Assembly (NCBI RefSeq): GCF_016865255.1
Contig: NZ_CP033381.1
Coordinates: 558,001-622,000 of the forward strand
DNA: 64,000 nucleotides
Direction of reading: 5' to 3'
Source of the DNA: Methylomonas sp. LW13
GTDB lineage: Bacteria > Pseudomonadota > Gammaproteobacteria > Methylococcales > Methylomonadaceae
A program made the position numbers and the translations under genes. Shown piece by piece: positions 17,740-25,335 of this stretch. The first letter of the stretch is position 1, and each line of letters begins with the position of its first letter. The notes beneath the pieces are model-generated. The model made no database searches. It saw nothing but the letters and a program-made list of their open reading frames with translations, and was not told where the DNA came from.

Positions 17740-18420
17740 TCAGACCAGAGAAGGGCGGTGGAGTAAGGACAGATGGCCGACACCGGCGGTTTTCAGTTTG
17801 TCGGCTAATTCGTGTCGGGCTAGTTCGCCTTTGCCGCGCAGATACTTCAATTCGCTGCCGGTCAGCAAGGTGATGGCAACCAGTTTTATCTCGCCACCCG
17901 CTAGCGTTAGGGTTTTGCCGGGTTCGCTGTTAGCGCCCAGCAGTGCGCCGATTTGCCCACGGCCGTCCTTGATATGGTCGATTGCGAATTCCATCGATAA
18001 TAGCTCGCCGTTCAACAGCCGTTCGCTCAAACGCGGAAAGCCGGCCAGGGTGTGGCTGACTTCGGCGGTTAAAGGAAATAACCAGGTGTCGGCGAGTTTG
18101 CTGAGCGGCGCATCGGTGGCGGTGCCGGAATCCGGGCTTGCGATAAACACTTCCAGGCCCAGGCCGGTTTCCGGGCGGTCGCGCTCTACCCAGGGATCGG
18201 ATAAACCATCCGAGATCACGCAGGCGTTCTGGCCATGCCGTGCCGCCAGCCAGGCTGCGCCGGCCGGCCATTCCGGCCCGTCGCTCATCGGTCCCATCAG
18301 CGAGGTCAGCGCCGCCAATTCAGAACCCAGCTGTTCCTGCAGCGCTTGATGGCGAGATTCGGTCGCCATGCGCAATCGATCCGCATAAGTCAGGCCGATG
18401 ATGTGTTCAGTCTGCTGCAT
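17740..18420 (-). CDS. Uncharacterised protein of the nifF-LRV operon
   Basis: 226 aa from ATG 18420 (MQQTEHIIGLTYADRL), overlapping the LRV gene by 14 nt. I do not recognise it with certainty. It appears as an alpha/beta domain with ACVISDGLSDPWVER, GLGLEVFIAS, FPLTAEVSHTLAG and IKLVAITLLTGSELKYL; this order loosely recalls suppressor-of-fused-like bacterial domains. No signal peptide or membrane helix. The tight operon position suggests a role in nitrogen-fixation physiology. Confidence 0.75.
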   Translation of the reverse strand: MQQTEHIIGLTYADRLRMATESRHQALQEQLGSELAALTSLMGPMSDGPEWPAGAAWLAARHGQNACVISDGLSDPWVERDRPETGLGLEVFIASPDSGTATDAPLSKLADTWLFPLTAEVSHTLAGFPRLSERLLNGELLSMEFAIDHIKDGRGQIGALLGANSEPGKTLTLAGGEIKLVAITLLTGSELKYLRGKGELARHELADKLKTAGVGHLSLLHRPSLV

Positions 18421-19189
18421 GCGCCGTCTCCATGGTGAGGGCTTCCCAGCGCTCGCGGGCGGTAAAGCTGACTTCTTCGTCGGCATCGTCGAGCATCTGT
18501 TTCAGCAGTTCCGGCTCGGCGCGCAAGGCCACCTCGTAACGTACGGTCCAGTCTTCGTCTTTACTCATCATGACCAGATCGTCGACGTCCATGCGCTGCG
18601 CGACGATGCGGCGGATGTTCACCTCGTGATCTTCGGCCATCAAGCCCAAACTGACACTGGGTATGCGTTCGGCGACGGTGCGGCGCACCTCGTTGTCCGG
18701 GTCGGCGACCAGACGGAACAGCCGCCCGGCAGGCAAGCGTTTGGCCACGTAGGTTCGCACCAAATAATCCGGGTCGTTGGCCATCAGTTCAAGTTGCGTT
18801 TCGGGCAGACGATCAGCTACGGTGACCCGGACTTCTCTGTCGCTGTCTTGACTCAACTCCAGTAGCCAGTCAACGGGTACGCGGTAGGCCAATACCCGGC
18901 GCACCGCTTCGTCAGGATCGGTTAGTAGCGGGCGTAAATGATTGGTGGGGAGATAGCGGGCGGCGATTGCCCGTCGTTCCCAGAACGGATCATTGGCGTA
19001 ATTCGGCGCGAAGCCCGGATGAACTTTAAAAAAACGGTCGATTTGCCGGCCGCTTTCGGCGACCACACAGCGGTCGCCCGGTTTGCAAGTGCCGGCAGCC
19101 AATAAGCTATCCCGGTAAGCACAAGTCGAGCAGTCGGCTAGCGGGGTTAGATCCACGGAATCGTGCTCTGCTAGGAATGAGGCCACCAT
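18407..19189 (-). CDS. 4Fe-4S-binding leucine-rich-repeat-variant (LRV) protein
   Basis: 260 aa. The N-terminal Cys cluster (CSTCAYRD...CKPGDRC, residues about 20-43) matches the [4Fe-4S] module of the Azotobacter vinelandii LRV protein. It is followed by about eight 24-residue helical repeats of the form (D)PDxxVRxxVAxRLP, running from about 60 to 250. The Azotobacter homologue is encoded among nif genes, and here the gene starts directly after the nifF stop. Probably an iron-sulfur helper of nitrogenase maturation or electron supply; the precise function is unknown. Confidence 0.88.
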   Translation of the reverse strand: MVASFLAEHDSVDLTPLADCSTCAYRDSLLAAGTCKPGDRCVVAESGRQIDRFFKVHPGFAPNYANDPFWERRAIAARYLPTNHLRPLLTDPDEAVRRVLAYRVPVDWLLELSQDSDREVRVTVADRLPETQLELMANDPDYLVRTYVAKRLPAGRLFRLVADPDNEVRRTVAERIPSVSLGLMAEDHEVNIRRIVAQRMDVDDLVMMSKDEDWTVRYEVALRAEPELLKQMLDDADEEVSFTARERWEALTMETAHAAD

Positions 19190-19744
19190 TTAGGCGGCCT
19201 CCGCCAAGACCGGCAGTAGCTGCGGCGTGATTTGCGCCAGCCAGACTCGAATGCGCTCGTCGGTCAAATGCGGTTGACCGCGTTGATCCAGCACCAGACC
19301 GACGAATTGATTGTCGATTATCGAGTCGGAATGCTCGAAGGTGTAGCCTTCCGTACTCCAGCGGCCGATCATTTCGGCGCCGTAGCCGTAAAACACCCGG
19401 TAAAGCTGGATCAGCGAGCTGGCGAAACGCGAAGCGTAGCGTTCTTGATGGCCCAAGCCGAATAGCGCGATGCGTTTGCCGGAGAGATCGGCGCCGTCCA
19501 GGGAAGGTACGAACTCTTGCCAGCTGCGTTCCTGGCATCCGGCTCCCAGGCCCGGCAAGTCGCCTATGCCATAGCTCGGGGTGCCTAAAATCAGCGCGTC
19601 GTACTGCAATAATTCTTCGGGTTTTACTCGATTGATATTTTTGGGCTTGTCGGCCAGCTCTTCGCCCAACAGACTAAAAATTTTTTTTGCCACCAGTCGG
19701 GTGCTGCCGGTATCCGTTCCGAAAAAAATGCCGATTTTGCTCAT
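19190..19744 (-). CDS. nifF: Flavodoxin, NifF type
   Basis: 184 aa, a long-chain flavodoxin. The FMN phosphate loop is GTDTGSTRLVAKKI, then ALILGTPSYGIGDLPG and the long-chain insertion (FGLGHQERYASRF), with the C-terminal TDERIRVWLAQI. It would donate electrons to nitrogenase reductase. NifF identity is supported by the LRV/ankyrin operon behind it and by a sigma-54-type promoter 58 nt upstream. nifHDK is not in the window. Confidence 0.88.
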   Translation of the reverse strand: MSKIGIFFGTDTGSTRLVAKKIFSLLGEELADKPKNINRVKPEELLQYDALILGTPSYGIGDLPGLGAGCQERSWQEFVPSLDGADLSGKRIALFGLGHQERYASRFASSLIQLYRVFYGYGAEMIGRWSTEGYTFEHSDSIIDNQFVGLVLDQRGQPHLTDERIRVWLAQITPQLLPVLAEAA

Positions 19745-19801
19745 AAATCACCTGTGATCGAGAGTGCGGGATAAGGCTTGTACAGCCGTTTTAAACTTCT
19801 C

Positions 19802-19817
19802 AGCAAATTTTGATCCA
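19802..19817 (-). promoter_or_regulatory. Sigma-54 (-24/-12) promoter of the nifF operon
   Basis: Minus strand TGGATCAAAATTTGCT matches the consensus TGGCAC-N5-TTGCW, keeping the GG-N10-GC core. It predicts transcription starting near 19790, about 47 nt before nifF. I did not find an exact NifA upstream site (TGT-N10-ACA) in 19818-20107; the nearest is a TGT-N12-ACA at about 19899-19918. The remainder of the 19745-20107 gap has no ORF. Confidence 0.7.
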
Positions 19818-20107
19818 GATTCAAAAATAACCCGTGCATCTGGTTTTTTGTTTTATATCAGTTAGATAGGTATTTTTGCCGTATTTTCAGGTTGAGGTCT
19901 GTGCAGGCATGTCTACAATTGCCAGACCGATGGGGTGATTTGTGACACAGCGGCCGGCGTTATCCGTTAGATTCAGGGTGGATTGTTAGCGTCAAGATGC
20001 GGCTCTTCAGTGAGCTAAACGCCAGTTTTTAGTGCAAGCTGATTGCGTGGTTATTTTGAATTTAGCCAAGTACATTCATTACCGTAATAAATATTCAAGG
20101 ACGCCAT

Positions 20108-21106
20108 ATGGCAATTCTGCGCTGTAACAATTGTGCCTATTTACGTGAAGTGCCGAACGAGCATGTGGGCAAAACGGTTAAGTGTCCGGTTTGCGAACAA
20201 GCATCGGCAATTCACGATACCTTGGTTTTTGTGAAGAAACTGATCGATAAATACGGGGTGCTACTGGCTAAATACCGTGAGTTGGAACAGGCGAGTAATC
20301 CTGTAACGGAAATGGCGCCATCCGATATTCGCTTGCCTAAAGACGAAGAGGTGGATTTGCACAACACTGCTGTGATGACTAACAGTATGCAGTACAAACC
20401 CATCATCAGCTGGTTCGAACGTAAAAATATCCAGGTCGAAGTAAATCATAACGCCTTGGATACGCAAGGTTTTTATGATGAAATGGCGGTTGAATTGGGC
20501 GATAACTTTCCGGTTTTGCAGGATGTACTGGATAGGATTAGGAAAGCTCAAAGAAATAACTACGCATCGGTTGTTTTGAATTTAAGCGATTACAGTCAAA
20601 ATCAAATTAAAACCATTACCGGCTTTTGTAAAAACCTGTATGAATTCTCGTTTGTCGCCAAGTATTTTTATAATAAAAATGAAAAGAGAGTCCATCTGAC
20701 GTTACAGAGTATGTCGGCCATTGTCGGATTTTTTAATGGTGAATGGTTGGAGTGGTACGTGTTTATGAAATTGCTGAAACATTTCTACGAAAGCAAAGGG
20801 CTTTTCTCTTGCTTAAGAAGCTTTAATATTCAGTTTGCGAACGAAGATAAATATGAAGTGGATGTATTTTTTCTAATTAACGGGCGGATACCGGTATTTA
20901 TAGAATGTAAATCCGGAGAATTTCGTTCGTTTATCGACAAGTACTGCAAAATGCGGCGCAGGCTGGATATTGCCAAGGAAAACTTTCTGTTGCTGGTCTT
21001 GGGTGTTAGTGATGAGCAGGTGTTGGGGTTGACTAAAATGTACGATATTACCTTCGTCAATGAAACCGGCTTTATCAAACATATTGCCGGCTTGGCGTCG
21101 CAATAA
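20108..21106 (+). CDS. Zinc-ribbon plus PD-(D/E)XK (Card1/DUF1887-like) nuclease
   Basis: 332 aa with AAGGA 6 nt before the ATG. A four-Cys zinc ribbon (C6/C9 and C26/C29, MJ0042-like) leads into a short coiled coil (35-65). The middle third (100-205) is an unassigned alpha/beta region. The C-terminal third has GEWLEWYVF (Glu215), YEVDVFFL (Asp252) and FIECK (Glu266, Lys268), the active-site series of Card1/Can2/DUF1887-type restriction-like nucleases. A clear CARF domain is not visible. The gene is visibly A+T-richer than its neighbours, suggesting transfer. It could be a standalone defence or repair nuclease; the target is unknown. Confidence 0.8.
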   Translation: MAILRCNNCAYLREVPNEHVGKTVKCPVCEQASAIHDTLVFVKKLIDKYGVLLAKYRELEQASNPVTEMAPSDIRLPKDEEVDLHNTAVMTNSMQYKPIISWFERKNIQVEVNHNALDTQGFYDEMAVELGDNFPVLQDVLDRIRKAQRNNYASVVLNLSDYSQNQIKTITGFCKNLYEFSFVAKYFYNKNEKRVHLTLQSMSAIVGFFNGEWLEWYVFMKLLKHFYESKGLFSCLRSFNIQFANEDKYEVDVFFLINGRIPVFIECKSGEFRSFIDKYCKMRRRLDIAKENFLLLVLGVSDEQVLGLTKMYDITFVNETGFIKHIAGLASQ

Positions 21107-21219
21107 ATTATACCTCTTAATATTTGTGGTAATTAGGCTATTTTTCCCGGTTTTGCTGCTATTTTCAGAATCTATGGTAGGATGAAAAGGCTTTGAGCAA
21201 GCAACCGGATTAAAATATA

Positions 21220-21237
21220 CAGTCATAAATTTGTAAT
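21220..21237 (+). promoter_or_regulatory. Pho-box-like site
   Basis: CAGTCAT-AAAT-TTGTAAT matches CTGTCAT-N4-CTGTCAT at 6/7 and 5/7 positions, including the favoured AAAT spacer. An A+T-rich TTTAAA about 10 nt downstream could be the -10. It would place the 125-aa secreted protein under PhoB, encoded at 36.2 kb. Confidence 0.55.
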
Positions 21238-21285
21238 TTTAATGTGGTTTAAAAAAACACTTAGTTATCAATTGATAGGATTTGT

Positions 21286-21663
21286 ATGAACACAGTAAAA
21301 AAAACCTTGGCTTCATTTTTGGTGATCGCCGCAGCATTGGTTTCCACATCCGCTAATGCAAACAGCGCTGGCGACGCCAAAGTACGTGCAGCCGGTGAAG
21401 CTACCGTTGCCAAAGTAGAAGAAGCTGTAAGCTTGTTGGAAAAAGGCGACAAAGAAGGTACTTTGAAAGCACTGGGCGACGTTCGCCAGTCGCAAAAAGA
21501 GTTCCGTTATGAGCAAACCGAGCGTTTGCGTCAAAGAGCTGGCGACAAACTGAAGGTTGCCCGCGATGAGATCGAAAAAGGTGATGCCAACGCCGTAGCC
21601 AGCTTGAAAGCGACTCTGGACCTTTACAAAGAAATGATGAAAGTTTACAGCGCCGCTCACTAA
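21286..21663 (+). CDS. Small helical secreted protein, unknown function
   Basis: 125 aa. Signal peptide with cleavage near ANA-NS (residue 25). The mature part is almost entirely charged helix (AKVRAAGEATVAKVEEAVSL, then RYEQTERLRQRAGDKLKVA). There are no Cys or internal His ligands, so it is not SmbP-like metal binding. TAGGA precedes the start. It looks like a periplasmic helical-bundle protein; family unrecognised. The Pho-box-like sequence upstream suggests induction under phosphate limitation. Confidence 0.8.
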   Translation: MNTVKKTLASFLVIAAALVSTSANANSAGDAKVRAAGEATVAKVEEAVSLLEKGDKEGTLKALGDVRQSQKEFRYEQTERLRQRAGDKLKVARDEIEKGDANAVASLKATLDLYKEMMKVYSAAH

Positions 21664-21703
21664 GGACGCATCTAATTAATCCAATCCGGATTGATTAACG
21701 GCT

Positions 21704-21732
21704 GCCACCGGAAGACGTGTTTTCTCGGTGGC
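21704..21732. terminator. Possible terminator hairpin between convergent genes
   Basis: GCCACCG...CGGTGGC gives a 7-bp stem with a 15-nt loop about 40 nt after the stop of the secreted-protein gene and before the convergent GGDEF/EAL gene. No good T tract follows, so support is weak. Confidence 0.35.
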
Positions 21733-21803
21733 TCCCAACTAAACTGTTTTCGATGTTCATGCCTGCTTGGCATACTTCCCTTACTCCCTCCGCTGCCGAT
21801 CTT

Positions 21804-24227
21804 TCAAAGCTTGCAATCGGCAAACAATTGCTCAAATTCCTGGGCCCGTAACGGTTTGGCGAACAAATAACCCTGTCCAAAATCGCAACCTGCCGCAGTA
21901 AGCAAATCCCGTTGGCTTGAGGTTTCTATGCCTTCGGCAATCACTTTTATGCCCAATTTGTGAGCCATCACGATGATTGCCTCGCATAAGGCCATGTCGT
22001 CGGAGCCAACTGCCAGATTGCGGACGAAGCTCTGATCTATTTTCAGATAATCGATGTCGAATTTTTTCAGATAAGACAACGAGGAATAGCCGGTGCCGAA
22101 ATCATCCAGCGACACCTGAATGCCGGCGTCGCGGAACGACAACAGTTGCTCGGCCACGCTGCTATTGGCATCCAGTAACAGGCCTTCGGTAATTTCGATG
22201 ACGACGCTTTGCCCGGAAAGACTCAGTGCCTCCAGCCTATCCAGCCAATCGCGATGGCTTTCGCGCTCATTCCGAAATTGCACCGGCGACTTATTGATGC
22301 TGATCTGGAATTTTTCGTGTATCGATTGCCGCCAGCGACTGGTTTGCTCGGCGGCTTCCTGAAAAATCCAATTTCCGATGCTGCTGATCAAACCGGTTTC
22401 TTCGGCAATCGGAATAAAGTCCGCCGGGTTGATCAGGCCGCGTGTTGGATGTTGCCAGCGGATCAGCGCTTCCGCTTTGCGTACAGTATTAGTAGCCAGT
22501 TCGACGATGGGTTGGTAGCACAAATAAAACTGCTGCCCGGCCAGAGCCTGTCGTAGGTCGTTACTGAGCCGCAGCCGCGCTTGTGCGGATTCCTGCATGG
22601 TAGGGATGAAAAAACAATATTGGTTTCGGCCCTGGCGCTTGGCGGCATACATCGCCTGGTCCGCATGCTTTAACAGCGATTTCAGGTTGTCGGCGTCATC
22701 CGGGAAAAAAGCGATGCCGATACTGGTGGAAATATAAGCAATTTCGTTACCCAACTGAAAACATTCCGTCATTTTGTGCAACAGCTTGCCGGCTATACGC
22801 TCGGCGTTGTCGGGGTCGCCGACATCGCTCAGAATCACAGTAAACTCGTCGCCGCCCAGGCGGGCTACCGTGTCGGTTTCCCGCACGCTGGTCAAAATCC
22901 GTTGGGCGGCAATTTGCAGCAGCTCGTCGCCCATGTCGTGTCCCAGTGTGTCGTTCACTTCCTTGAATAAGTCCAGGTCGATAAACAACAGCGCCAGACG
23001 CTTGTGTTCCCGGTGGGCTTTTTTGATCTCCTGACTCAGCCGGTCGTAAAACATGCGCCGATTCGGCAATTGGGTTAATGGGTCGAAATTGGCTTGTTGC
23101 CAGATCACGCCTTCGGTTTTTTTCTTTTCGGTAATATCGGAAAACAAAGCCACCCGTCGCTGCATGGTCTGTTGAGCATCAAAGATGGTATTGACGGTTA
23201 ACCACTTGGCGTATAACTCGCCGTTCTTACGTTTGTCCCAGATTTCGCCCTGCCAGCTGCCCTTGCTTTGAATGGCTTGCCACATAGCTTCGCTGTGGAT
23301 GCTGCTGTTTAAAATGCCAATGTGCTTACCGACTACTTCATCGGATTGATAGCCGGTAATGGTGGTGAAGGCGGCGTTGACTGTCAGGATGCGATCATCC
23401 GAGTCTGCCAACAGCATGGCTTCGCTGCTGTTTTGATAAATCAGTGCGGCCTGTTGCAGGGCTTCTTCGATACGCTTACGTTCGCTAATGTCCCGAGCGA
23501 TAGCCAAGTTATAACCGACATTGGCGTATTCAAAATAATTGGCCACGACTTCCACCGGAAACAACCTGCCATCCTTGGTTTTGTGGATGGTTTCCAACTT
23601 GTTCGAGCGCTTAATTTTCAGCTCCGCCCAGTGCGCGGCCCAGACTTGGCGCGGAAAGCAAGGGTCTACATCGAATACGCTCAAGCGCAACAGCTCTTGA
23701 TGGCTATAGCCTAAAGCCTTGCAGGATTGGTTGTTGATATAAATGAAGCTGGCATTCTCGGTAATCAAATAAGCGCTGTCATGCATTTGATCCATACCAA
23801 AGCTTAATTGGGCTAAGCGCCTGCGCGAGGTTTTTTGCTCGGTGATGTCCCGAAAACTCCAAACCCGGCCCGCCGGTTGCCCGTCCAGATATTGTGGTTG
23901 GCAATAGCTTTCGATAAAGCGGCCGTCTTTAAACTCCAGTTCGCTGGCGTAACGTTGCTTAGGGTATTTATAAATCTCTTCGATTCGGTTTAGGAAGGAG
24001 GTTCGGTCTTTTAGCAGTTTCAGGGCGTAGCTCAGGGATTTCTCATCGTCGCCGATCTTCAAAGAACCTGGCGGGATGCCCCAAATCCGCATGAATTGCG
24101 GGTTGAAAGTGGCGATCTTGCCGAACAGATCGACTACCAATATAGCGTCGGTGCTGGAGTCGAGCGCGGCTTGAAGGATTGATAGCGATTTTTGCAAACT
24201 GGCTTGTTTCTGCTTGGGTTGGACCAT
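21804..24227 (-). CDS. Cytoplasmic PAS-PAS-PAS-GGDEF-EAL protein
   Basis: 807 aa with no membrane segment. Three PAS/PAC units occupy about residues 1-380; the third (GILNSSIHSEAMWQAIQSKG) is strongly similar to PAS units of the other GGDEF proteins of this window. The GGDEF domain has intact RLGGDEF with the RETD inhibition site five residues before it. The EAL domain has KAEALIRWQHP and [13 protein letters not shown]. Both activities look intact, giving a bifunctional c-di-GMP enzyme controlled by PAS ligands. It is transcribed alone. Confidence 0.93.
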   Translation of the reverse strand: MVQPKQKQASLQKSLSILQAALDSSTDAILVVDLFGKIATFNPQFMRIWGIPPGSLKIGDDEKSLSYALKLLKDRTSFLNRIEEIYKYPKQRYASELEFKDGRFIESYCQPQYLDGQPAGRVWSFRDITEQKTSRRRLAQLSFGMDQMHDSAYLITENASFIYINNQSCKALGYSHQELLRLSVFDVDPCFPRQVWAAHWAELKIKRSNKLETIHKTKDGRLFPVEVVANYFEYANVGYNLAIARDISERKRIEEALQQAALIYQNSSEAMLLADSDDRILTVNAAFTTITGYQSDEVVGKHIGILNSSIHSEAMWQAIQSKGSWQGEIWDKRKNGELYAKWLTVNTIFDAQQTMQRRVALFSDITEKKKTEGVIWQQANFDPLTQLPNRRMFYDRLSQEIKKAHREHKRLALLFIDLDLFKEVNDTLGHDMGDELLQIAAQRILTSVRETDTVARLGGDEFTVILSDVGDPDNAERIAGKLLHKMTECFQLGNEIAYISTSIGIAFFPDDADNLKSLLKHADQAMYAAKRQGRNQYCFFIPTMQESAQARLRLSNDLRQALAGQQFYLCYQPIVELATNTVRKAEALIRWQHPTRGLINPADFIPIAEETGLISSIGNWIFQEAAEQTSRWRQSIHEKFQISINKSPVQFRNERESHRDWLDRLEALSLSGQSVVIEITEGLLLDANSSVAEQLLSFRDAGIQVSLDDFGTGYSSLSYLKKFDIDYLKIDQSFVRNLAVGSDDMALCEAIIVMAHKLGIKVIAEGIETSSQRDLLTAAGCDFGQGYLFAKPLRAQEFEQLFADCKL

Positions 24228-24343
24228 GACTCGGCTACACTGCTAGCAAGTAAATCTAGCAAAGGCTTATTTAAAAGGTTGATTTATAAGCCTAGCCGAT
24301 TCCGACGCTGCCGTACCTTTTTCTATAGCTTGATACGAAATGC

Positions 24344-25327
24344 TTATTGCGCGGCAAAGTAGTGCATTGCTCCCAGCAAAGGTGTGCGCGGATTCAAAGC
24401 CAGTTTGACCGATAGCTTGGCGAGCATGGGCTGAAACCGGCCTTTGGCGACAAAAGCCTGGATAAATTCCCCGGATTCCAGCACCGATCTGATTTTGGGG
24501 GCGATGCCGCCGCCGATGAATACGCCGCCGGTAGCGAAGGCTTTTAAGGCCAAGTTACCCGCTTCGGCGCCGTAAAGTTCCGCAAACAAGCGCACGGTTT
24601 CGCGGCACAAGGGATCTTCATCGTCCACGCCCAAGCGCGAAATCAGCGCATTGCGATCAACGCCGCTGGCATTGGCGGGTGCAGGCACCGCCGGGCAGGG
24701 CGGGGCGAAGCGGGCTTGGACCAGAAAGTCGTAGATATTACTGAAGCCGATACCGGACAATATCCGTTCGCAGCTGACATGCGCAGGATAACGGCCGCGC
24801 AGGAAAGTCAGCAGTTGATCTTGTTGCGGGTTTTGCGGGGCAAAATCGCAATGACCGCCCTCTGTGGCGATGGGGTGATACTGTTCGCCATCCCAATGCA
24901 GCATCGCTTCGCCCAAACCGGTGCCGGCGGCGATCACCGCAATATTGCCGGTTTGCGGCTCGGCGTTGGGATTTAGTTCGACGAAGTCCTGTTCCTGTAG
25001 GTGCAGCATGCCGATTGCCATGGCTTCCAAATCGTTCAGCAATTTCACCCGGTCGGTGCCCAGTCGAGCTTTGAGTTGTTCGCCATCCAATAGCCAGGGC
25101 AGGTTGGTGGTTTGGCAGCGTTGATTGACGACCGGGCCGGCTATGCCGAAACAAGCCGATGTCACCGTTGGGGTGTCGCTCAGAAATAGATCCAGAATTT
25201 CCTCAAAAGTCTGAAACTCGCCGCTGGCAAAAGTTTGTTCCTGCAAACAGCTCAGCGTGCCGTCGGCTTGTCTGTCGAGTAAGGCCAGAACCGTTTTGGT
25301 TCCGCCAATGTCGCCGGCTAGAATCAT
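24344..25327 (-). CDS. glk: Glucokinase
   Basis: 327 aa from ATG 25327, which has AGGA 6-7 nt upstream; ATG 25339 is also in frame and overlaps the preceding stop (ATGA). The sequence has the ATP loop LAGDIGGTKTVLAL, LNDLEAMA with the catalytic Asp, IAAGTGLGEA, EGGHCDFAP and GGVFIGGGIAPK, typical of the E. coli-type Glk family. It phosphorylates glucose freed from glycogen or sucrose. It is coupled to the phosphorylase-kinase-like gene upstream, consistent with glycogen metabolism. Confidence 0.92.
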   Translation of the reverse strand: MILAGDIGGTKTVLALLDRQADGTLSCLQEQTFASGEFQTFEEILDLFLSDTPTVTSACFGIAGPVVNQRCQTTNLPWLLDGEQLKARLGTDRVKLLNDLEAMAIGMLHLQEQDFVELNPNAEPQTGNIAVIAAGTGLGEAMLHWDGEQYHPIATEGGHCDFAPQNPQQDQLLTFLRGRYPAHVSCERILSGIGFSNIYDFLVQARFAPPCPAVPAPANASGVDRNALISRLGVDDEDPLCRETVRLFAELYGAEAGNLALKAFATGGVFIGGGIAPKIRSVLESGEFIQAFVAKGRFQPMLAKLSVKLALNPRTPLLGAMHYFAAQ

Positions 25328-25335
25328 AGTCGTCC

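Noticed and set aside
19899-19918. Possible NifA upstream activating site
   Set aside because: The TGT and ACA half-sites are separated by 12, not 10, bases, so it does not meet the consensus.
20108-21106. CRISPR-associated (CARF) assignment for the Card1-like nuclease
   Set aside because: No CARF motif, no cas gene and no CRISPR array is visible in the window; only the nuclease domain is supported.
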